Positions 53,898 to 64,000 of a stretch of 64,000 bases of DNA are shown piece by piece. The position numbers and the translations under genes were made by a program. Position 1 is the first letter of the stretch, and each line of letters starts with the position of its first letter. The stretch comes from Steinernema hermaphroditum (lineage: Eukaryota; Nematoda; Chromadorea; Rhabditida; Steinernematidae), in the NCBI GenBank assembly GCA_030435675.1, contig CM059623.1, positions 6,660,012-6,724,011 on the forward strand, written 5' to 3'. The notes below the pieces were generated by a model. It was given only the letters and a program-made list of their open reading frames with translations, ran no database searches and was not told the origin of the DNA.

Positions 53898-54512
53898 GTC
53901 ACATATGAGACTGTGAAATATCCGTCCGATATTTTCAGTTTTGTTACGAAATTGGTGCATTGTACCTTGATTGAGAATCGTTCTCCAGGTGCCACATATG
54001 AAAATGTGAAATATCCGTCCGATATTTTCAGTTTTGTTACAAAATTGGTCCATTGTACCTTGATTGAGAAACATTCTCCAGGTGTTATCAATGAGACTGT
54101 GAAATATCCGTCCGATATTTTCAGTTTTGTTACAAAATTGGTGCATTGTACCTTGATTGAAAAACATTCTCCAGGTGTCACATATGAAAATGTGAAATAT
54201 CCGTCCGATATTTTCAGTTTTGTTACAAAATTGGTCCATTGTACCTTGATTGAGAAACATTCTCCAGGTGTTATCAATGAGACTGTGAAATATCCGTCCG
54301 ATATTTTCAGTTTTGTTACAAAATTGCTGCATTGTACCTTGATTGAAAAACATTCTCCAGGTGTTATCAATGAGAATATGAAGTATCCGTCCGATATTTT
54401 CAGTTTTGTTACAAAATTGGTGCATTGTACCTTGATTGAGAAACATTCTCCAGGTGCTATCAATGAAATTGTGAAATATCCGTCCGATATTTTCAGTTTT
54501 GTTACAAAATTG
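53898..54512 (+). repeat. 93-bp satellite, block 3 (about 6.6 monomers)
   Basis: Resumes exactly at the target duplication of the LINE and ends mid-monomer at GTTACAAAATTG, where a LINE 5' fragment begins. Confidence 0.9.
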
Positions 54513-55003
54513 TCATTCCCCTGTCTGTCGTGGTGGTGAGCGGTCGGGTCCCTCCGTCGCTCTCATCTAGACAGCGGGGCTAGACTCAGAAGCATTGGAA
54601 CCGCAGAGTCTAGTAATGTTCCACCCCCACCCGTTTCCTCGCGTTGTGCTTGGAACACTCAATGTGCGCCGGATGTCGTCAACGCCACGCCTCGTCGAGC
54701 TGCAGAAGGAGTTGGAGAAGACCAACATCGACGTCATCGCCCTCACCGAGCACAGATGGAAGAACTTCGGCGCAATGGACCTGGAAGACTCGGATTTCTG
54801 CTTCTTCCACGCAGGACCAGAAGATAACGCAAGCGCTTCGGGCACCGGATTCTTCTTGAAGAAACAACTGAAGCGCAACGTCCGACAGTTCCGCCAAGTC
54901 TCCTCGAGGATTTCTTATCTGGATCTCCAGTTCGAAGACCAAATCCTGCGCCTCTACTCTCTGTATGCGCCCGCGACGGGATCCAGAGGAATCGATGTCA
55001 AAT
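54513..55003 (+). pseudogene. 5' fragment of a LINE embedded in satellite
   Basis: Plus-strand piece containing a LINE leader (GGTGGTGAGCGGTCGGGTCC) and the start of an endonuclease domain: VLGTLNVRRMSSTPRLVELQ, DVIALTEHRWKNFGAMDLED, SASGTGFFLKKQLK, YLDLQFEDQILRLYSLYAP. It is cut off at the 3' side by satellite. RTE copies are normally truncated at the 5' end, so a 3'-truncated piece points to later rearrangement. The sequence diverges from the full-length copy and represents another subfamily. Confidence 0.85.
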
Positions 55004-58000
55004 GAGAATATGAAGTATCCGTCCGATATTTTCAGTTTTGTTACAAAATTGGTGCATTGTACCTTGATTGAGAAACATTCTCCAGGTGCTATCAATGAGA
55101 TTGTGAAATATCCGTCCGATATTTTCAGTTTTGTTACAAAATTGGTCCATTGTACCTTGATTGAGAAACATTCTCCAGGTGCTATCAATGAGACTGTGAA
55201 ATATCCGTCCGATATTTTCAGTTTTGTTACAAAATTGGTGCATTGTACCTTGATTGAGAAACATTCTCCAGGTGTTATCAATGAGAATGTGAAGTATCCG
55301 TCCGATATTTTCAGTTTTGTTACAAAATTGGTGCATTGTACCTTGATTGAGAAACATTCTCCAGGTGTTATCAATGAAATTGTGAAATATCCGTCCGATA
55401 TTTTCAGTTTTGTTACAAAATTGGTGCATTGTACCTTGATTGAGAAACATTCTCCAGGTGTTATCAATGAAATTGTGAAATATCCGTCCGATATTTTCAG
55501 TTTTGTTACGAAATTGGTGCATTGTACCTTGATTGAGAAACATTCTCCAGGTGTTATCAATGAGACTGTGAAATATCCGTCCGATATTTTCAGTTTTGTT
55601 ACAAAATTGGTGCATTGTACCTTGATTGAGAAACATTCTCCAGGTGCTATCAATGAAAATGTGAAATATCCGTCCGATATTTTCAGTTTTGTTACAAAAT
55701 TGGTCCATTGTACCTTGATTGAGAAACATTCTCCAGGTGTTATCAATGAGACTGTGAAATATCCGTCCGATATTTTCAGTTTTGTTACAAAATTGGTGCA
55801 TTGTACCTTGATTGAGAAACATTCTCCAGGTGTTATCAATGAGACTGTGAAATATCCGTCCGATATTTTCAGTTTTGTTACAAAATTGGTGCATTGTACC
55901 TTGATTGAGAAACATTCTCCAGGTGCCATCATATGAGAATATGAAATATCCGTCCGATATTTTCAGTTTTGTTACAAAATTGGTGCATTATACCTTGATT
56001 GAGAAACACTTTCCGGGTGCTATCAATGAGAATGTGAAATATCCGTCCGATATTTTCAGTTTTGTTACAAAATTGGTGCATTATACCTTGATTGAGAAAC
56101 ACTTTCCGGGTGCTATCAATGAGAATGTGAAATATCCGTCCGATATTTTCAGTTTTGTTACAAAATTGGTGCATTGTACCTTGATTGAAAAACATTCTCC
56201 AGGTGTTATCAATGAGAATATGAAGTATCCGTCCGATATTTTCAGTTTTGTTACAAAATTGGTGCATTGTACCTTGATTGAGAAACATTCTCCAGGTGCT
56301 ATCAATGAAATTGTGAAATATCCGTCCGATATTTTCAGTTTTGTTACAAAATTGGTGCATTGTACCTTGATTGAGAAACATTCTCCAGGTGCTATCAATG
56401 AAATTGTGAAATATCCGTCCGATATTTTCAGTTTTGTTACAAAATTGGTGCATTGTACCTTGATTGAGAAACATTCTCCAGGTGCTATCAATGAGATTGT
56501 GAAATATCCGTCCGATATTTTCAGTTTTGTTACAAAATTGGTGCATTGTACCTTGATTGAGAAACACTTTCCGGGTGCTATCAATGAGAATGTGAAATAT
56601 CCGTCCGATATTTTCAGTTTTGTTACAAAATTGGTGCATTGTACCTTGATTGAGAAACATTCTCCAGGTGTTATCAATGAGAATATGAAGTATCCGTCCG
56701 ATATTTTCAGTTTTGTTACAAAATTGGTGCATTGTACCTTGATTGAGAAACATTCTCCAGGTGTTATCAATGAGAATATGAAGTATCCGTCCGATATTTT
56801 CAGTTTTGTTACAAAATTGGTGCATTGTACCTTGATTGAGAAACATTCTCCAGGTGTTATCAATGAGACTGTGAAATATCCGTCCGATATTTTCAGTTTT
56901 GTTACGAAATTGGTGCATTGTACCTTGATTGAGAAACATTCTCCAGGGACAATGAAAATTGAAAATGTTTAGTTTGTTAATTGTGCATTGTACCTTGATT
57001 GAGAAACATTCTCCAGGTGTTATCAATGAGAATGTGAAATATCCGTCCGATATTTTCAGTTTTGTTACAAAATTGGTGCATTGTACCTTGATTGAGAAAC
57101 ATTCTCCAGGTGTTATCAATGAGACTGTGAAATATCCGTCCGATATTTTCAGTTTTGTTACAAAATTGGTGCATTGTACCTTGATTGAGAAACATTCTCC
57201 AGGTGTTATCAATGAAATTGTGAAATATCCGTCCGATATTTTCAGTTTTGTTACGAAATTGGTGCATTGTACCTTGATTGAGAAACATTCTCCAGGTGTT
57301 ATCAATGAGACTGTGAAATATCCGTCCGATATTTTCAGTTTTGTTACAAAATTGCTGCATTGTACCTTGATTGAAAAACATTCTCCAGGTGTTATCAATG
57401 AGAATATGAAGTATCCGTCCGATATTTTCAGTTTTGTTACAAAATTGGTGCATTGTACCTTGATTGAGAAACATTCTCCAGGTGCTATCAATGAAATTGT
57501 GAAATATCCGTCCGATATTTTCAGTTTTGTTACAAAATTGGTGCATTGTACCTTGATTGAGAAACATTCTCCAGGTGCCACATATGAGAATATGAAATAT
57601 CCGTCCGATATTTTCAGTTTTGTTACAAAATTGGTGCATTATACCTTGATTGAGAAACACTTTCCGGGTGCTATCAATGAGAATGTGAAATATCCGTCCG
57701 ATATTTTCAGTTTTGTTACAAAATTGGTGCATTGTACCTTGATTGAGAAACATTCTCCAGGTGTTATCAATGAAATTGTGAAATATCCGTCCGATATTTT
57801 CAGTTTTGTTACGAAATTGGTGCATTGTACCTTGATTGAGAAACATTCTCCAGGTGTTATCAATGAGACTGTGAAATATCCGTCCGATATTTTCAGTTTT
57901 GTTACAAAATTGCTGCATTGTACCTTGATTGAAAAACATTCTCCAGGTGTTATCAATGAGAATATGAAGTATCCGTCCGATATTTTCAGTTTTGTTACAA

Positions 58001-61000
58001 AATTGGTGCATTGTACCTTGATTGAGAAACATTCTCCAGGTGCTATCAATGAAATTGTGAAATATCCGTCCGATATTTTCAGTTTTGTTACAAAATTGGT
58101 GCATTGTACCTTGATTGAGAAACATTCTCCAGGTGCCACATACGAGAATATGAAATATCCGTCCGATATTTTCAGTTTTGTTACAAAATTGGTGCATTAT
58201 ACCTTGATTGAGAAACACTTTCCGGGTGCTATCAATGAGAATGTGAAATATCCGTCCGATATTTTCAGTTTTGTTACAAAATTGGTGCATTGTACCTTGA
58301 TTGAGAAACATTCTCCAGGTGCTATCAATGAAATTGTGAAATATCCGTCCGATATTTTCAGTTTTGTTACAAAATTGGTGCATTGTACCTTGATTGAGAA
58401 ACATTCTCCAGGTGCTATCAATGAGACTGTGAAATATCCGTCCGATATTTTCAGTTTTGTTACAAAATTGGTGCATTGTACCTTGATTGAGAAACATTCT
58501 CCAGGTGTCATCATATGAGAATATGAAGTATCCGTCCGATATTTTCAGTTTTGTTACAAAATTGGTGCATTGTACCTTGATTGAGAAACATTCTCCAGGT
58601 GTTATCAATGAGACTGTGAAATATCCGTCCGATATTTTCAGTTTTGTTACAAAATTGGTGCATTGTACCTTGATTGAGAAACACTTTCCGGGTGCTATCA
58701 ATGAGAATGTGAAATATCCGTCCGATATTTTCAGTTTTGTTACAAAATTGGTCCATTGTACCTTGATTGAGAAACATTCTCCAGGTGCCACATATGAGAA
58801 TATGAAATATCCGTCCGATATTTTCAGTTTTGTTACAAAATTGGTGCATTGTACCTTGATTGAGAAACATTCTCCAGGTGCTATCAATGAAATTGTGAAA
58901 TATCCGTCCGGTATTTTCAGTTTTGTTACAAAATTGGTCCATTGTACCTTGATTGAGAAACATTCTCCAGGTGCTATCAATGAAATTGTGAAATATCCGT
59001 CCGATATTTTCAGTTTTGTTACAAAATTGGTGCATTGTACCTTGATTGAGAAACATTCTCCAGGTGCTATCAATGAAATTGTGAAATATCCGTCCGATAT
59101 TTTCAGTTTTGTTACAAAATTGGTGCATTGTACCTTGATTGAGAAACATTCTCCAGGTGCTATCAATGAAATTGTGAAATATCCGTCCGATATTTTCAGT
59201 TTTGTTACAAAATTGGTGCATTGTACCTTGATTGAGAAACATTCTCCAGGTGCCACATATGAGAATATGAAGTATCCGTCCGATATTTTCAGTTTTGTTA
59301 CAAAATTGGTGCATTGTACCTTGATTGAGAAACATTCTCCAGGTGTTATCAATGAAATTGTGAAATATCCGTCCGATATTTTCAGTTTTGTTACGAAATT
59401 GGTGCATTGTACCTTGATTGAGAAACATTCTCCAGGTGTTATCAATGAAATTGTGAAATATCCGTCCGATATTTTCAGTTTTGTTACGAAATTGGTGCAT
59501 TGTACCTTGATTGAGAAACATTCTCCAGGTGTTATCAATGAGACTGTGAAATATCCGTCCGATATTTTCAGTTTTGTTACAAAATTGGTGCATTGTACCT
59601 TGATTGAGAAACATTCTCCAGGTGTTATCAATGAGACTGTGAAATATCCGTCCGATATTTTCAGTTTTGTTACAAAATTGCTGCATTGTACCTTGATTGA
59701 AAAACATTCTCCAGGTGTTATCAATGAGAATATGAAGTATCCGTCCGATATTTTCAGTTTTGTTACAAAATTGGTGCATTGTACCTTGATTGAGAAACAT
59801 TCTCCAGGTGCTATCAATGAAATTGTGAAATATCCGTCCGATATTTTCAGTTTTGTTACAAAATTGGTGCATTGTACCTTGATTGAAAAACATTCTCCAG
59901 GCGCCACATCATGAGAATATGAAATATCCGTCCGATATTTTCAGTTTTGTTACAAAATTGCTGCATTGTACCTTGATTGAAAAACATTCTCCAGGTGTCA
60001 CAAATGAGAATATGAAGTATCCGTCCGATATTTTCAGTTTTGTTACAAAATTGGTGCATTGTACCTTGATTGAGAAACATTCTCCAGGTGCTATCAATGA
60101 AATTGTGAAATATCCGTCCGATATTTTCAGTTTTGTTACAAAATTGGTGCATTGTACCTTGATTGAGAAACATTCTCCAGGTGCCACATATGAGAATATG
60201 AAGTATCCGTCCGATATTTTCAGTTTTGTTACAAAATTGGTGCATTGTACCTTGATTGAGAAACATTCTCCAGGTGTTATCAATGAGACTGTGAAATATC
60301 CGTCCGATATTTTCAGTTTTGTTACAAAATTGCTGCATTGTACCTTGATTGAAAAACATTCTCCAGGTGTTATCAATGAGAATATGAAATATCCGTCCGA
60401 TATTTTCAGTTTTGTTACAAAATTGCTGCATTGTACCTTGATTGAAAAACATTCTCCAGGTGTTATCAATGAGAATATGAAGTATCCGTCCGATATTTTC
60501 AGTTTTGTTACAAAATTGGTGCATTGTACCTTGATTGAGAAACATTCTCCAGGTGCTATCAATGAAATTGTGAAATATCCGTCCGTTGAGAATATGAAAT
60601 ATCCGTCCGATATTTTCAGTTTTGTTACAAAATTGGTGCATTGTACCTTGATTGAGAAACATTCTCCAGGTGCCATCAATGAGAATGTGAAATATCCGTC
60701 CGATATTTTCAGTTTTGTTACAAAATTGGTGCATTGTACCTTGATTGAGAAACATTCTCCAGGTGCTATCAATGAAATTGTGAAATATCCGTCCGATATT
60801 TTCAGTTTTGTTACAAAATTGGTGCATTGTACCTTGATTGAGAAACATTCTCCAGGTGTCACATATGAGAATATGAAGTATCCGTCCGATATTTTCAGTT
60901 TTGTTACAAAATTGGTGCATTGTACCTTGATTGAGAAACATTCTCCAGGTCTCATATGAGACTGTGAAATATCCGTCCGATATTTTCAGTTTTGTTACAA

Positions 61001-64000
61001 AATTGGTCCATTGTACCTTGATTGAGAAACATTCTCCAGGTGCCACAATATGAGAATATGAAGTATCCGTCCGATATTTTCAGTTTTGTTACAAAATTGG
61101 TGCATTGTACCTTGATTGAGAAACATTCTCCAGGTGTTATCAATGAGAATATGAAGTATCCGTCCGATATTTTCAGTTTTGTTACAAAATTGGTGCATTG
61201 TACCTTGATTGAAAAACATTCTCCAGGTGTCACATATGAAAATGTGAAATATCCGTCCGATATTTTCAGTTTTGTTACAAAATTGGTGCATTGTACCTTG
61301 ATTGAGAAACATTCTCCAGGTGTTATCAATGAGACTGTGAAATATCCGTCCGATATTTTCAGTTTTGTTACAAAATTGGTGCATTGTACCTTGATTGAGA
61401 AACATTCTCCAGGTGTTATCATATGAGAATATGAAGTATCCGTCCGATATTTTCAGTTTTGTTACAAAATTGGTGCATTGTACCTTGATTGAGAAACATT
61501 CTCCAGGTGTTATCAATGAGAATATGAAGTATCCGTCCGATATTTTCAGTTTTGTTACAAAATTGGTGCATTGTACCTTGATTGAGAAACATTCTCCAGG
61601 TGCTATCATATGAGATTGTGAAATATCCGTCCGATATTTTCAGTTTTGTTACAAAATTGGTGCATTGTACCTTGATTGAGAAACATTCTCCAGGTGCCAC
61701 ATATGAGAATATGAAATATCCGTCCGATATTTTCAGTTTTGTTACAAAATTGGTGCATTGTACCTTGATTGAGAAACATTCTCCAGGTGCCACATATGAA
61801 AATGTGAAATATCCGTCCGATATTTTCAGTTTTGTTACAAAATTGGTGCATTGTACCTTGATTGAGAAACATTCTCCAGGTGTCATCAATGAGACTGTGA
61901 AATATCCGTCCGATATTTTCAGTTTTGTTACAAAATTGGTCCATTGTACCTTGATTGAGAAACATTCTCCAGGTGTTATCAATGAGACTGTGAAATATCC
62001 GTCCGATATTTTCAGTTTTGTTACAAAATTGGTGCATTGTACCTTGATTGAAAAACATTCTCCAGGTGTTATCAATGAGAATATGAAGTATCCGTCCGAT
62101 ATTTTCAGTTTTGTTACGAAGTTGGTGCATTGTATCTTGATTGAGAAACATTCTCCAGGTGCTATCAATGAGACTGTGAAATATCCGTCCGATATTTTCA
62201 GTTTTGTTACTAAATTGGTGGAATTGTATCTTGATTGAGAAACATTCTCCTGGTGCCACATATGAGAATATGAAGTATCCGTCCGATATTTTCAGTTTTG
62301 TTACAAAATTGGTGCATTGTACCTTGATTGAGAAACATTCTCCAGGTGTTATCAATGAGAATATGAAGTATCCGTCCGATATTTTCAGTTTCGTTACAAA
62401 ATAGGTGCATTGTACCTTGATTGAGAAACATTCTCCAGGTGCCACATATGAGAATATGAAGTATCCGTCCGATATTTTCAGTTTTGTTACAAAATTGGTG
62501 CATTGTACCTTGATTGAAAAACATTCTCCAGGTGTCACATATGAGACTGTGAAATATCCGTCCGATATTTTCAGTTTTGTTACAAAATTGGTGCATTGTA
62601 CCTTGATTGAGAAACATTCTCCAGGTGTCACATATGAGAATATGAAATATCCGTCCGATATTTTCAGTTTTGTTACAAAATTGGTGCATTGTATCTTGAT
62701 TGAGAATCGTTCTCCAGGTGCCATCAATGAGACTGTGAAATATCCGTCCGATATTTTCAGTTTTGTTACAAAATTGGTCCATTGTACCTTGATTGAGAAA
62801 CATTCTCCAGGTGCCACATATGAGAATATGAAGTATCCGTCCGATATTTTCAGTTTTGTTACAAAATTGGTGCATTGTACCTTGATTGAAAAACATTCTC
62901 CAGGTGCCACAAATGAGAATATGAAGTATCCGTCCGATATTTTCAGTTTTGTTACAAAATTGGTGCATTGTACCTTGATTGAGAAACATTCTCCAGGTGT
63001 TATCAATGAGAATATGAAGTATCCGTCCGATATTTTCAGTTTTGTTACAAAATTGGTGCATTGTACCTTGATTGAAAAACATTCTCCAGGTGTCACATAT
63101 GAGACTGTGAAATATCCGTCCGATATTTTCAGTTTTGTTACGAAGTTGGTGCATTGTATTTTGATTGAGAATCGTTCTCCAGGTGCCATCAATGAGACTG
63201 TGAAATATCCGTCCGATATTTTCAGTTTTGTTACAAAATTGGTCCATTGTACCTTGATTGAGAAACATTCTCCAGGTGCCACAAATGAGAATATGAAGTA
63301 TCCGTCCGATATTTTCAGTTTTGTTACAAAATTGGTGCATTGTACCTTGATTGAGAAACATTCTCCAGGTGTTATCAATGAGAATATGAAATATCCGTCC
63401 GATATTTTCAGTTTTGTTACAAAATTGGTGCATTGTACCTTGATTGAGAATCATTCTCCAGGTGCCATCAATGAGACTGTGAAATATCCGTCCGATATTT
63501 TCAGTTTTGTTACTAAATTGGTGCATTATATGTACCTTGATTGAGAATCGTTCTCCAGGTGCCATCAATGAGACTGTGAAATATCCGTCCGATATTTTCA
63601 GTTTTGTTACGAAATTGGTGCATTGTACCTTGATTGAGAATCATTCTCCAGGTGCTATCAATGAAAATGTGAAATATCCGTCCGATATTTTCAGTTTTGT
63701 TACAAAATTGGTGCATTGTACCTTGATTGAGAAACATTCTCCAGGTGTTATCAATGAAATTGTGAAATATCCGTCCGATATTTTCAGTTTTGTTACGAAA
63801 TTGGTGCATTGTACCTTGATTGAGAATCGTTCTCCAGGTGCCATCAATGAGACTGTGAAATATCCGTCCGATATTTTCAGTTTTGTTACAAAATTGGTGC
63901 ATTGTACCTTGATTGAGAAACATTCTCCAGGTGTTATCGATGAGACTGTGAAATATCCGTCCGATATTTTAGTTTTGTTAATCAAAATTGGTGCATTGTG
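55004..64000 (+). repeat. 93-bp satellite array, main block (about 97 monomers, continues past the window)
   Basis: Head-to-tail monomers of 93 bp, for example GTGAAATA at 55103 and again at 55196. The conserved core is AAATATCCGTCCGATATTTT, a dyad with 7-bp arms AAATATC/GATATTT. Variable positions cluster around the linker: TGTTATCAATGAGACTG, CTATCAATGAAATTG, CCACATATGAGAATATG, and a variant with CACTTTCCGGG. Variants are interleaved, suggesting higher-order structure. Both strands are stop-free in some frames for over 1 kb. Rearranged monomers occur at 56947-56988 and 60585-60592. The outermost copies near 63520 and 63970 carry small insertions or deletions. Confidence 0.97.
57301..58416 (+). 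repeat. 558-bp higher-order repeat (6 monomers) in two tandem copies
   Basis: 57301-57858 and 57859-58416 share the same order of variant monomers. CTGCATTG occurs at 57355 and 57913, the ATATGAG/ATACGAG junction at about 57577 and 58135, and ATACCTTGAT at 57641 and 58199; each pair is 558 bp apart, i.e. 6 x 93. Confidence 0.8.

Noticed and set aside
50847..54446. A 1199-codon ORF joining satellite to the LINE
   Set aside because: The LINE leader and the satellite both happen to be open in this frame. The target duplication places the element boundary at 53897, and the family start is MFQPKEAGRL at 53762.
53898..64000. Very long ORFs (300-980 codons) on both strands in the satellite
   Set aside because: They follow from a 93-bp period and a monomer lacking stops in several frames. 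The same DNA is open on both strands, and variation is not codon-structured.
55004..64000. CRISPR-like array
   Set aside because: Repeats are contiguous with no unique spacers, the period is 93 bp and the host is a eukaryote.

Overview
This 64 kb window is nuclear DNA from a nematode. The evidence is a transthyretin-like (TTR) secreted protein, a probably N-myristoylated globin of the expanded nematode type, introns mostly 37-50 nt long, AG acceptors lying just upstream of start codons as expected for spliced-leader trans-splicing, and two clusters with worm-operon spacing. From memory (not searched), the Caenorhabditis elegans orthologues of many genes here (set-16, drr-2, acbp-5, ZK686.3, ZK686.4, rsu-1, him-18/slx-4, epc-1, the AAMP gene, pan-3, vps-29) lie on chromosome III. 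The window therefore looks like a piece of the same ancestral linkage group. I cannot name the species.

Layout. 1-5082 (+): C-terminal half of a KMT2C/D (MLL3/4) histone H3K4 methyltransferase, facing an unidentified minus-strand gene end (5280-5508). 7481-10400 (+): winged-helix plus nucleoside-phosphorylase-fold protein. 10604-11348 (-): VPS29 of retromer. 11.6-17.4 kb is a transposon graveyard: a mariner relic interrupted by a non-autonomous retroposon, an 833-bp fold-back element, GC-rich palindromes and a 1.5-kb palindrome carrying Tc1-like ends. 17.4-19.7 kb has no convincing gene. 19.7-31.1 kb is gene-dense: globin, UBC9, TTR-like protein, COA5, a probable operon eIF4H - BolA - ACBD6, a probable operon ZMAT2 - MAGT1/OST3 on the other strand, a second copy of the retroposon, and RSU1. 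31.3-49.6 kb: SLX4, a Reeler/DOMON secreted protein, a candidate small gene overlapping the end of Enhancer of Polycomb (EPC), then AAMP, TFIIA-gamma, a dead LINE remnant, PAN3 and an MFSD6-like transporter.

From about 49.8 kb to the end of the window lies a 93-bp tandem satellite with more than 100 monomers. It is interrupted by three LINE segments of one RTE-type family. One is a full-length, uninterrupted copy with a 10-bp target-site duplication made of satellite sequence; the others are an internal piece and a 5' piece. Because 93 is a multiple of three and the monomer lacks stops in several frames, the satellite gives long spurious ORFs on both strands.

Functionally the unique genes are mostly core eukaryotic machinery: chromatin (KMT2C/D, EPC), transcription (TFIIA), splicing (ZMAT2), mRNA decay (PAN3), translation (eIF4H), SUMO conjugation (UBC9), DNA repair (SLX4), membrane traffic (VPS29), ER glycosylation (MAGT1/OST3) and mitochondrial/Fe-S assembly (COA5, BolA). 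They are not a dedicated pathway. I saw no rRNA, tRNA or CRISPR array. Exon boundaries were deduced by eye from GT/AG sites, reading phase and remembered family sequences; each exon sum quoted is a multiple of three.
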